Part shown: positions 1 through 5,498 of the stretch, in pieces
How positions within the stretch are numbered: position 1 is the stretch's first letter
Layout of the letters: the number at the start of each line of letters is the position of its first letter
Source of the DNA: Clostridia bacterium
Lineage (GTDB): Bacteria > Bacillota_A > Clostridia > Christensenellales > Aristaeellaceae
Direction of reading: 5' to 3'
Assembly (NCBI GenBank): GCA_017481185.1
Contig: JAFUPO010000255.1
Location: 1-6,651, forward strand
Length of the DNA: 6,651 nucleotides
Program-made: the position numbers and the translations under genes
Notes under the pieces: model-generated
What the model saw: the letters and a program-made list of their open reading frames with translations, nothing else
Databases searched by the model: none
Told to the model about the DNA's origin: nothing

Positions 1-608
1 CGCTGCTAGATACCCTCCAGGATCTGGCCAACAGCGCCAATCTGGCTTTGAAAAAGAACGGTCTTCCGCCCCACCCTACCGACGCCTACCGTTATTTTGT
101 AGGAGACGGCGTACATAATCTGATTCGGCGGGCGCTGGGCGACCGTCAGGAGCTTTTCGATCAAGTCATGGCAGACTATCGGGCCATCTATGCCAGGAAC
201 CGTGAAATAAACACCTGTCCCTATCCGGGCATCGAGGCTATGCTGGAAGCTCTTAGGCAGCGCGGCATCAAAGTTTGCGTATTCTCAAACAAGCCTGACA
301 GCGACACACAGGCGGTGATTCGCCATTATTTTCCCCACTATCCCTTCGAGGTAGTTCGGGGCAGCCTGCCAGGGGTAGGCGTAAAGCCCGATCCTGCCGG
401 AGCCAACGCCATCGTTAAGGCCCTCGAAATCCCCAAGGAGGAGCTTTTATACGCTGGAGATACCTCTACGGATATGGATTGCGCCCGCAACGCTGGCATC
501 GCTTCCATTGGCGTTACTTGGGGCTTTCGTCTCAGAGAGGAGCTAGAAGCGCATCAGGCCCGATGGATTGTGGATGATCCCATGGAGATTGTGACCCTCT
601 GCGGCTAA
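1..608 (+). CDS. HAD-family hydrolase, phosphoglycolate phosphatase-like (5' partial)
   Basis: The reading frame is already open at the left edge (codons start at base 3) and ends with TAA at 606-608, giving about 201 visible residues. The first residues read LLDTLQDLA, and bases 1-2 (CG) fit the Thr codon of a DxDGTLLDT motif I. The catalytic Asp should therefore lie only a few codons outside the window. The TTG at 48 is internal, not a start. A helical C1-type cap follows. Motif II is the Ser of FSNKP (285-287), motif III is the Lys of GVKPDP (384-386), and motif IV is GDTSTD with Asp codons at 459-461 and 471-473. This set defines subfamily IA HAD phosphatases, which hydrolyse small phosphate esters in the cytoplasm through an aspartyl-phosphate. 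Phosphoglycolate phosphatase (Gph) and the PpaX pyrophosphatase are the closest named types. Substrate cannot be settled from sequence, so no symbol is given. The gene converges on crh. Confidence 0.9.
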   Translation, partial: LLDTLQDLANSANLALKKNGLPPHPTDAYRYFVGDGVHNLIRRALGDRQELFDQVMADYRAIYARNREINTCPYPGIEAMLEALRQRGIKVCVFSNKPDSDTQAVIRHYFPHYPFEVVRGSLPGVGVKPDPAGANAIVKALEIPKEELLYAGDTSTDMDCARNAGIASIGVTWGFRLREELEAHQARWIVDDPMEIVTLCG

Positions 609-612
609 TAAT

Positions 613-688
613 AAAAGCAGCTATACCAATATCACCCCTTTGCGGCATAAAGCGCCGCAAATCGGGATGTGGTATAGCTGCTTTTTTT
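613..688. terminator. Two-tier bidirectional hairpin terminator
   Basis: A perfect 16-bp inverted repeat, AAAAGCAGCTATACCA (613-628) against 670-685, encloses a second perfect 8-bp hairpin, TTTGCGGC (639-646) against GCCGCAAA (654-661). On the plus strand the outer stem runs into seven T residues (682-688), so it ends the HAD phosphatase gene five bases after its stop. On the minus strand the stem is followed by CTTTTATTATT, so it can also end the crh operon. Termination is inferred. The 41-base loop with its own hairpin is longer than a normal intrinsic terminator. Confidence 0.85.
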
Positions 689-695
689 CGGCATT

Positions 696-950
696 TTAAA
701 ATAGCTTGCTGACCATTTCAAGGATGGTTTCAGTAACCTTTTCCTCCTGGGGGCCATCCACCACCAGAATCATGTCGCCTGCGCCAGTTCCCAGGGATAA
801 AAGCCCCAGCATGGACTTGGCGTTGACGATCTTATCCTTGCGCTCGATCATGATCCTTGCCTCAAATCGGTTGGCCACCTGAACGAACTGTGCGGCTGTT
901 TTCCGCTGGAGCACCTGTCCATCAGGAAATGCGATAGGGGTTCTGGTCAT
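696..950 (-). CDS. crh: HPr-like catabolite repression protein Crh
   Basis: This 84-residue protein is a complete HPr fold, close to the usual 85-88 residues. At the place of the PTS phosphorylation site (G-[IL]-H-A-R-P) it reads VLQRKTA, so residue 15 is Gln, not His. The regulatory Ser46 is kept at exactly position 46 in NAKSMLGLLSLG. Gln15 with Ser46 is the hallmark of Bacillus Crh, and downstream VQVANRFEA also resembles Crh. Known role: Crh cannot carry PTS phosphate; phosphorylated on Ser46 by HPr kinase, it acts as a co-effector of CcpA in carbon catabolite repression. Position after whiA is the same as in Bacillus. The start is ATG (950-948), which overlaps the whiA stop as ATGA, with GAGGAGG at 958-964 seven bases upstream. 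Residues 16-18 (RKT) differ from the ARP of both HPr and Crh, so CcpA contact could be altered. The identification as Crh is an inference from these residues and the gene order. Confidence 0.87.
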   Translation of the reverse strand: MTRTPIAFPDGQVLQRKTAAQFVQVANRFEARIMIERKDKIVNAKSMLGLLSLGTGAGDMILVVDGPQEEKVTETILEMVSKLF

Positions 951-1918
951 TGGGAATCCTCCTCTGCGGGCTGTTGTGCTTTTTCCAAATCCTGCGCCAA
1001 TGCCATCAGGCGGCGCAGCCGGTGGTTGACCCCGGATTTTCCAATGGGCGGATCCAACAGATCTCCCAACTGCTTCAAATTCGCCTCCGGCTTTTCCAAG
1101 CGGAGATAAGCGATCTCTTTCAAAGAGGGCGGCAGCGAGTCCAGTCCTCGAGCGATAGCCATCGCTTTAATTGCCTCAATCTGCCGCTGGGAAGCATCCA
1201 ACTGCTTCTCCATATTGGACTGGTCACAGTTCATAACCCGATTCACCTGGTTGCGCACATTTTTGCGCACACGCGCATTTTCAAAGGCCATCAGCCCTTG
1301 ATGTGCGCCCATTAGGGTCAGCATATCAGCGATATGCTGGCTATCCTTGAGATAAACGATCTCCGACCCCTTGCGAACTACGCTGCGGCCAGGCAGCTCC
1401 GCCTTTTCGAACAATTTCAGAAGGGTCTTTTTTAACCCTGGATCTGCGGCAACGATCTCAAAATGATACCCTTTTTCAGGGTTCGTCATAGAGCCTGCAC
1501 CTAAAAAGGCTCCGCGAATAAAGGCCCGGCGGCAGCACTGGCGGGTCATAGCGTGACGGGGCACCGTGCGTTTCAGGGAGAGAAGGCCGTTCTCCTCCTC
1601 CATCATATGAAGGGCAAGCAAAAGCTTCTGAGCAGCTTCATCATCCAAGGTCAGGATGCAGCTGCGGCGGCCCCCCAGCCGGGCGTGCTGTACAAAATGA
1701 AGGGAGGGAGTGATCCCCAAACGGGTACGGATCAGCAGAAAGATTCGTCGGGCCAGGGCAGCATTTTCCACCCGATAGGTAACCCTCACCTTTCCCCCGC
1801 CCCTAAGGGATAGGGAGCCGGAGGTCTGGGTCAGGGCGCCGATCTCGTGGAGCATACAGCAGTTCTTGCCCAAGGGCAGGCGAACCAGTTCTTCCTTCAC
1901 AGTGGATGAAAAGGACAC
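947..1918 (-). CDS. whiA: DNA-binding protein WhiA
   Basis: This 323-residue protein has the full WhiA layout. The N-terminus, MSFSSTVKEELVRL with CC at 20-21, is typical. A LAGLIDADG homing-endonuclease-like domain follows, with its second motif around RAFIRGAFLGAGS (131-143), but the family has lost nuclease activity. The conserved linker NCDQSNMEKQLDASQRQIEAI-type stretch lies at about 230-250. The C-terminal helix-turn-helix ends with GKSGVNHRLRRL (293-304); here Gly replaces the Ser usually found before KSGVNHR. WhiA controls sporulation septation genes in Streptomyces and affects cell division and chromosome segregation in Bacillus. The start is GTG (1918-1916), with AGGAG at 1926-1930 seven bases upstream. 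The upstream rapZ stop lies inside that ribosome binding site, and the downstream crh start overlaps the whiA stop by four bases. Tight cotranslation is therefore expected. Confidence 0.96.
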   Translation of the reverse strand: MSFSSTVKEELVRLPLGKNCCMLHEIGALTQTSGSLSLRGGGKVRVTYRVENAALARRIFLLIRTRLGITPSLHFVQHARLGGRRSCILTLDDEAAQKLLLALHMMEEENGLLSLKRTVPRHAMTRQCCRRAFIRGAFLGAGSMTNPEKGYHFEIVAADPGLKKTLLKLFEKAELPGRSVVRKGSEIVYLKDSQHIADMLTLMGAHQGLMAFENARVRKNVRNQVNRVMNCDQSNMEKQLDASQRQIEAIKAMAIARGLDSLPPSLKEIAYLRLEKPEANLKQLGDLLDPPIGKSGVNHRLRRLMALAQDLEKAQQPAEEDSQ

Positions 1919-1925
1919 GATTGTT

Positions 1926-1932
1926 CTCCTTA
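1926..1932 (-). promoter_or_regulatory. whiA ribosome binding site fused to the rapZ stop codon
   Basis: On the minus strand the bases read TAAGGAG: the rapZ stop TAA (1932-1930) shares its last A with the AGGAG (1930-1926) that serves whiA. The spacing to the whiA GTG is seven bases. This site decides the GTG start of whiA and suggests that ribosomes finishing rapZ open or reuse the site. Confidence 0.75.
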
Positions 1933-2820
1933 ATCAGTCGTTTTCCAATGGGCCTGCTCTAGGTCCAGATCTCGATGGTTCACGTCCACCCGGAAGGACT
2001 TATCCCGCAGATAGGCTGCAATGCTCTCTGCAATAGCCACCGAACGATGCGCACCGCCGGTACAGCCAATGGCGATCACCAACCGGTGCTTGCCTTCATC
2101 CTGATAGCAGGGCAGAAGAAAGTCAAGCATATCTTTGACCTTGGTCATAAACGTTTGGGTCACCGGGTGATCCATTACAAAGTTTCGCACCTCTGCATCC
2201 AGGCCCGTCTGATGGCTCAGCCCTTCAATATAAAAGGGGTTGGGCAAAAAGCGTACATCAAAAACCAGGTCTCCCTGGCGAGGGAGGCCCCTCTTGAAAC
2301 CGAAGGACATAACCTCCATGCGCATCGCCTTGGCATCGGTGGTGGTATCCAAAATATCTGAAAGCATCTTTTTCAGCGCCTTGGGTTTGAGCACCGAGGT
2401 ATCAATCAAATAGTTAGCCGTTTCCCGCAGAGGCTGCAATCGTTCCCGCTCCTGGGCGATGGCTTCCACCAGGCCTATGGAATCCGTAGCCAGGGGATGA
2501 TCCCGCCGAGACTCCTTGTAGCGGCTCACCAGCACATCATCGCTGGCTTCAATAAACAAGGTTTCGATCTGATAGCCTACCTCCCGGGCTTCCTTGATGA
2601 CCTTGCAAACCGCCTGAGCGTCAAAAAACTCGCCGCTGCGCACATCTACCGAAAGGGCTACAAGCGGAATCTGCATGGAGGTGTTTTGGCAAGCCTCCAT
2701 AAACTTGACCATCATCATAGGCGGCAAGTTGTCCACACAAAATGCGCCCATATCCTCAATATGGCGAACTGCCACCGTTTTGCCCGCGCCCGATAAACCT
2801 GTAAGCAATAAGAACCGCAT
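1930..2820 (-). CDS. rapZ: RNase adapter / nucleotide-binding protein RapZ (YvcJ family)
   Basis: The protein is 296 residues from the ATG at 2820-2818; a TTG at 2823-2821 directly before it is a possible but less likely start. A GGAGG at 2830-2834 sits nine bases before the ATG. The N-terminal P-loop domain has Walker A GLSGAGKT (about residues 8-15), a VDNLPP stretch after the first helix, and a Walker B-like VALSVDVR. The C-terminal domain has the family signature around FGFKRGLP, DVRFLPNPF and GCTGGAHRSV (about 252-261). E. coli RapZ binds the small RNA GlmZ and directs RNase E to it, tuning GlmS and amino-sugar supply. Bacillus YvcJ hydrolyses nucleotides and is linked to competence, and the RNA role outside Proteobacteria is unproven. 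The Ala in GCTGGAHRSV is where Gln or Lys is usual. The gene lies 19 bases after murB and 11 before whiA, consistent with one transcript. Confidence 0.96.
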   Translation of the reverse strand: MRFLLLTGLSGAGKTVAVRHIEDMGAFCVDNLPPMMMVKFMEACQNTSMQIPLVALSVDVRSGEFFDAQAVCKVIKEAREVGYQIETLFIEASDDVLVSRYKESRRDHPLATDSIGLVEAIAQERERLQPLRETANYLIDTSVLKPKALKKMLSDILDTTTDAKAMRMEVMSFGFKRGLPRQGDLVFDVRFLPNPFYIEGLSHQTGLDAEVRNFVMDHPVTQTFMTKVKDMLDFLLPCYQDEGKHRLVIAIGCTGGAHRSVAIAESIAAYLRDKSFRVDVNHRDLDLEQAHWKTTD

Positions 2821-2839
2821 CAATAAACGCCTCCATCCC

Positions 2840-3793
2840 TCAGACGGGAATAACAGGCCCGTCCTCCCCTATAATTCTTACCTCTGGCTCCAGCCAAACG
2901 CCTTTTTGCTCCTGCACCGTCTTTTGCACTAGCGCCATCAGCGCCATAAAGTCAGCCGCCGTGCCGTTGTAGGCGTTGGTTAAAAAGCCCGCGTGCTTGG
3001 GGCTGACCTCCGCGCCGCCCACCCGGGCGCCCTTCAGCCCGCACTGGTCGATCAGCGTGCCTGCAAAATATCCTGTAGGCCGCTTAAAGGTGCTGCCCGC
3101 GCTGCACACCGTTAAAGGCTGCTTTTCGCGCCGCTGCCGGTTCAGCTCCCTCATCTGGTTTAAGATTTCCGTCTTGGAGCCGGGCTTGAGCTCAAAATAA
3201 ACGTCCGTAATGATAAAACCCTCGCGCTGCGCGCGGCTGCAACGATAGCCAAAGTCCATTTCCTCATTGGTCAGGTAAACAAACTCACCTTCCAATGTAA
3301 CACCCTCGATGTGCTCGATCACCTGGCTCAGCTCCCCGCCATAGGCGCCAGCATTCATAAACGTGCCGCCGCCCACCGTGCCGGGGATACCCGCCGCAAA
3401 GGCTAAGCCCTCCAGGCCCGCCTGAGCTGCCGCCTGTGAAGCCGCTGCCATCATAGCGCCGCCCTGGGCATACAGCCGGTTCCCTTCCACATTTATTTGG
3501 CTCATGGCCGAGCCAATCTTAAGGGTCAGGCCACGGATGCCCCCATCCTTTACCAACAGGTTGGAACCGTTGCCTATTACCGTTACCGGGATATGCCGAG
3601 CCCTAGCTGTTTTCAGCAGCCAGGCCGCTTCTTCTCTGCTGCCGGGCTGAGCCAAAATATCGGCCGGGCCACCCAGGGCCAGCGTGGTATGCCGAGCCAT
3701 AAGCTCCATACAATCCACACGGCCTTGTTTAAACTGATGCCTGATCTCTTCAACAAGCTGCGCCAGCTGCTGAGCAGGCACTTCATTCACCAT
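2840..3793 (-). CDS. murB: UDP-N-acetylenolpyruvoylglucosamine reductase MurB
   Basis: This 317-residue FAD enzyme reduces UDP-GlcNAc-enolpyruvate to UDP-MurNAc with NADPH, the second committed step of peptidoglycan precursor synthesis in the cytoplasm. Visible motifs in order are HTTLALGGPAD (35-45), the FAD-binding VIGNGSNLLVKDGG (72-85), GIPGTVGGGTFMNAGAYGGE (135-154), FGYRCS (181-186), SAGSTFKRP (231-239) with the probable proton-donor Ser234, and LEPEVRIIGE (301-310) with the probable catalytic Glu304. SAGSTFKRPTGYFAG and the short length fit the type II MurB of Gram-positives. The start is ATG (3793-3791), with GGAGG at 3802-3806 eight bases upstream. murB is the first gene of the minus-strand operon and its candidate promoter lies at 3816-3844. 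In many Clostridia hprK lies near this gene; here the preceding gene is an unrelated acetyltransferase in the opposite direction. Confidence 0.97.
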   Translation of the reverse strand: MVNEVPAQQLAQLVEEIRHQFKQGRVDCMELMARHTTLALGGPADILAQPGSREEAAWLLKTARARHIPVTVIGNGSNLLVKDGGIRGLTLKIGSAMSQINVEGNRLYAQGGAMMAAASQAAAQAGLEGLAFAAGIPGTVGGGTFMNAGAYGGELSQVIEHIEGVTLEGEFVYLTNEEMDFGYRCSRAQREGFIITDVYFELKPGSKTEILNQMRELNRQRREKQPLTVCSAGSTFKRPTGYFAGTLIDQCGLKGARVGGAEVSPKHAGFLTNAYNGTAADFMALMALVQKTVQEQKGVWLEPEVRIIGEDGPVIPV

Positions 3794-3815
3794 ATGTCAT
3801 TCCTCCGTCCTTATT

Positions 3816-3844
3816 ATTTTATCGTAAAACAGGCTGACAAGCAA
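3816..3844 (-). promoter_or_regulatory. Candidate sigma-A promoter of the murB-rapZ-whiA-crh operon
   Basis: On the minus strand TTGCTT (3844-3839) and TAAAAT (3821-3816) are separated by exactly 17 bases. The -10 matches the consensus at five of six positions, the -35 at three of six. Transcription would begin near 3809, leaving a leader of about 16 bases that contains the murB ribosome binding site. The match is moderate and the region is AT-rich, so another promoter further upstream is possible. Confidence 0.5.
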
Positions 3845-3846
3845 GA

Positions 3847-3858
3847 GAGCATTTGCTC
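3847..3858. repeat. Short inverted repeat upstream of the murB promoter
   Basis: GAGCA-TT-TGCTC is a perfect 12-bp palindrome-like element three bases upstream of the candidate murB -35 box. A second pair of 5-base arms, TTCGT (3861-3865) and ACGAA (3885-3889), lies just beyond it. The position would suit an operator, but no regulator can be named and elements this short can arise by chance. Confidence 0.3.
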
Positions 3859-3929
3859 CTTTCGTCGGTTTTAGCCTAATCGGAACGAAAGAAAAACATA
3901 ACTTCTTTTTTTAGAAAATAGCAAGCGCC

Positions 3930-3958
3930 TTGCCTGATGCCCCTTTGGACTTTATAAT
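3930..3958 (+). promoter_or_regulatory. Sigma-A promoter of the GNAT acetyltransferase gene
   Basis: TTGCCT (3930-3935) and a perfect TATAAT (3953-3958) are separated by 17 bases. Transcription would start near 3965, giving a leader of about 20 bases with the ribosome binding site AGGAGG at 3975-3980. The promoter overlaps the 5' extension of the open reading frame, which supports the downstream start at 3987. Confidence 0.8.
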
Positions 3959-3974
3959 GATGAAAACAAATAAC

Positions 3975-3980
3975 AGGAGG
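3975..3980 (+). promoter_or_regulatory. Ribosome binding site that fixes the GNAT start
   Basis: AGGAGG lies six bases before the ATG at 3987-3989. Another in-frame ATG at 3981 abuts the site directly and cannot be used efficiently. The earlier ATG and TTG codons lie in or beside the promoter. Confidence 0.85.
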
Positions 3981-3986
3981 ATGCTT

Positions 3987-4508
3987 ATGGTCATTCGCCA
4001 AGCCTGCCCCGCCGATCTAAAGAGGGTTGCCGCCATCTACGATGCCATTCACACTGCCGAAGAAGCTGGGCAATGCACCACCGGCTGGGTTCGCGGCGTT
4101 TACCCGACCCTTCAAACAGCTGAGGCTGCCCTGGCGCGAGGCGACCTATTTGTGGGCGAAGCCAAGGGCAAGCTCGTTGGCTCTGCCATCATCAATCAGC
4201 ATCAGACGGATGCGTATACCTCTGGGCCTTGGCAGCATCCAGCCCCCGACAACGAGGTGATGGTGCTTCATACCTTAACGATCGATCCTTCGGTTTCCAG
4301 AAGGGGGTATGGCAGGGCTTTTGTAAAATTCTATGAGGATTACGCCCTTGCAAATGGCTGCCGATACCTACGCATGGACACCAACGCCCGAAATGCCCGG
4401 GCGCGCGCCATATACAAAAGGCTGGGATATGATGAAATCGCCATCGTTCCCTGCTGCTTTAATGGCATTGAAGGGGTGCCATTAGTGTTGCTGGAAAAAA
4501 AGCTGTAA
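3987..4508 (+). CDS. GNAT family N-acetyltransferase
   Basis: From the ATG at 3987 the product has 173 residues, the usual size of a single-domain GNAT enzyme, which transfers an acetyl group from acetyl-CoA to an amine of a small molecule or protein. It begins MVIRQACPADLKRVAAIYDAI, a typical beta1-alpha1 opening. The core motif A is VMVLHTLTIDPSVSRRGYGRA, in which RGYGRA fits the R-x-x-G-x-A pyrophosphate-binding loop of acetyl-CoA. Motif B follows as NARNARARAIYKRLGYDE, including the conserved N-x-x-A-x-x-x-Y-x-x-x-G pattern. The substrate cannot be deduced; the motifs are generic and the neighbours give no help. The gene has its own strong promoter (3930-3958) and a terminator directly after it, so it is probably monocistronic. 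It is divergent from murB and convergent with the ABC permease genes. Confidence 0.93.
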   Translation: MVIRQACPADLKRVAAIYDAIHTAEEAGQCTTGWVRGVYPTLQTAEAALARGDLFVGEAKGKLVGSAIINQHQTDAYTSGPWQHPAPDNEVMVLHTLTIDPSVSRRGYGRAFVKFYEDYALANGCRYLRMDTNARNARARAIYKRLGYDEIAIVPCCFNGIEGVPLVLLEKKL

Positions 4509-4518
4509 CATAAAGCAA

Positions 4519-4558
4519 GCGGCCTCCATCGCAATGGAGGCCGCCAATTTGTTGTTTT
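4519..4558. terminator. Bidirectional intrinsic terminator
   Basis: A perfect 11-bp GC-rich stem, GCGGCCTCCAT (4519-4529) against ATGGAGGCCGC (4534-4544), closes a CGCA tetraloop. On the plus strand it is followed by the T-rich AATTTGTTGTTTT, which ends the acetyltransferase gene 10 bases after its stop. On the minus strand it follows the permease stop by 12 bases and runs into GCTTGCTTTAT, a weaker T tract, so it probably also ends the transporter operon. Confidence 0.88.
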
Positions 4559-5498
4559 ACCTTGATCCCTTGTCGTAGGGGATGCCCTCAGCCTTGGGAG
4601 CGCGGGAATTCTTACTGGTCAGGGCCAGAACGATCAGGGAGATGATGTAGGGCAGCATATTGTACACGTTGCCGGGGATGTTCAGATTGGCCAGGAAATC
4701 AAAGCCGGTGTACACGTTGCTCAGGGAACGGAACAGGCCGAAGAGCAGCGCAGCCATGGCGATGCGCATGGGCTTCCACTGACCGAGGATCATAACAGCC
4801 AGGGCCAGGAAGCCGAAGCCGGCCACGCCGTTTTCAAACTTCCATTCGCTGACGCCGGCGGTGATGTACACCAAACCGCCAATGCCGCCCAGGATACCGG
4901 AGATGATCACGCCAGCATAACGCATCTTGTACACGTTGATGCCAACGGAGTCAGCCGCCTGGGGATGCTCGCCGCAGGCCTGCAGACGCAGACCGAACTT
5001 GGTCTTGTTCAGCAGCACATAGGATACCACCAGCAGGATCAGCGCCAGCAGCATGAACCAGTTGAATTCAAAGCCGCCGATATTGACCAGGAAGGCCTTT
5101 TTGGCGTTGATGTACTGAATGGTGGAAGACACGTCATCCGGATTGGCAGCGGTGTTGATGGCCTTCACGATAACGGTGGCAGCGGCGGTGCCCAGCAGGT
5201 TCATGGCCGTACCCACCAGGGTCTGGTCAGCCTTGAAGTTGATGGCAGCCACAGCCAACAAGAGGGAAAACAGAGCGCCGAAAAGCAGTGCCGCCAGAAT
5301 GGAAAGCAGGATCACCGTGAACGCGGAGGCGCCGTCAGGCAGATAACGCATAACCAGCGCGCCGCCCAGAGCGCCGAACACCATGATGCCTTCCAGGCCG
5401 ATGTTGATAACGCCTGAATGCTCGGAGAAACAGCCGCCCAGAGCGACCAGAAGGAGAACCGATGCGAAGATGAGCATATATTGGAGCAGCAGGATCAT
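4557..5498 (-). CDS. ABC transporter permease, nucleoside/BmpA-type uptake system (second permease)
   Basis: This 313-residue membrane protein belongs to the branched-chain/ribose-type permease family (BPD_transp_2), in the branch with Bacillus NupQ. About nine hydrophobic segments are visible, roughly 2-22, 33-50, 60-84, 95-113, 147-164, 194-214, 226-240, 245-257 and 281-294. Family marks are GVINIGLEGIM (29-39), ADQTLVGTAMNLL (90-102), the ATPase-coupling loop FGLRLQACGEHPQAADSVGI (168-187), GFGFLALAVMILGQWKP (226-242) and the C-terminal GIPYDKGSR. Importers of this type take up nucleosides or related compounds through a lipoprotein binding protein. The start is ATG (5498-5496), which overlaps the stop of the preceding permease as ATGA, with GGGAGG at 5508-5513 nine bases upstream. 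The pair should be made together as a heterodimer. Substrate is inferred from family only; simple sugars are possible. Confidence 0.92.
   Translation of the reverse strand: MILLLQYMLIFASVLLLVALGGCFSEHSGVINIGLEGIMVFGALGGALVMRYLPDGASAFTVILLSILAALLFGALFSLLLAVAAINFKADQTLVGTAMNLLGTAAATVIVKAINTAANPDDVSSTIQYINAKKAFLVNIGGFEFNWFMLLALILLVVSYVLLNKTKFGLRLQACGEHPQAADSVGINVYKMRYAGVIISGILGGIGGLVYITAGVSEWKFENGVAGFGFLALAVMILGQWKPMRIAMAALLFGLFRSLSNVYTGFDFLANLNIPGNVYNMLPYIISLIVLALTSKNSRAPKAEGIPYDKGSR

Noticed and set aside
48..50. TTG at 48 as the start of the phosphatase gene
   Set aside because: The frame is open upstream and encodes LLDTLQDLA, the continuation of the HAD motif I, so the gene begins outside the window.
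950..1315. Plus-strand open frame of 121 codons opposite whiA
   Set aside because: It lies wholly antisense to a clear WhiA coding region, has no recognisable domain and no ribosome binding site of its own.
1975..2361. Plus-strand open frame of 128 codons opposite rapZ
   Set aside because: It is antisense to the RapZ C-terminal domain, and its low-information sequence is what reverse-frame reading of a GC-rich gene produces.
3497..3874. Plus-strand open frame of 125 codons opposite the 5' part of murB
   Set aside because: It is antisense to conserved MurB FAD-binding motifs and continues into the murB promoter region; no family similarity is recognised.
3930..3986. Longer acetyltransferase with a TTG start at 3930
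   Set aside because: The TTG is the -35 box and the extension spans the TATAAT box. The AGGAGG at 3975-3980 is placed correctly only for the ATG at 3987.
4340..4534. Minus-strand open frame of 64 codons over the acetyltransferase 3' end and terminator
   Set aside because: It is antisense to conserved GNAT motifs and begins inside the terminator stem; no supporting ribosome binding site.
4965..5417. Plus-strand open frame of 150 codons opposite the second permease
   Set aside because: Its Gln/His-rich sequence is the typical mirror of a Leu/Ala/Val-rich membrane protein gene, not a real protein.
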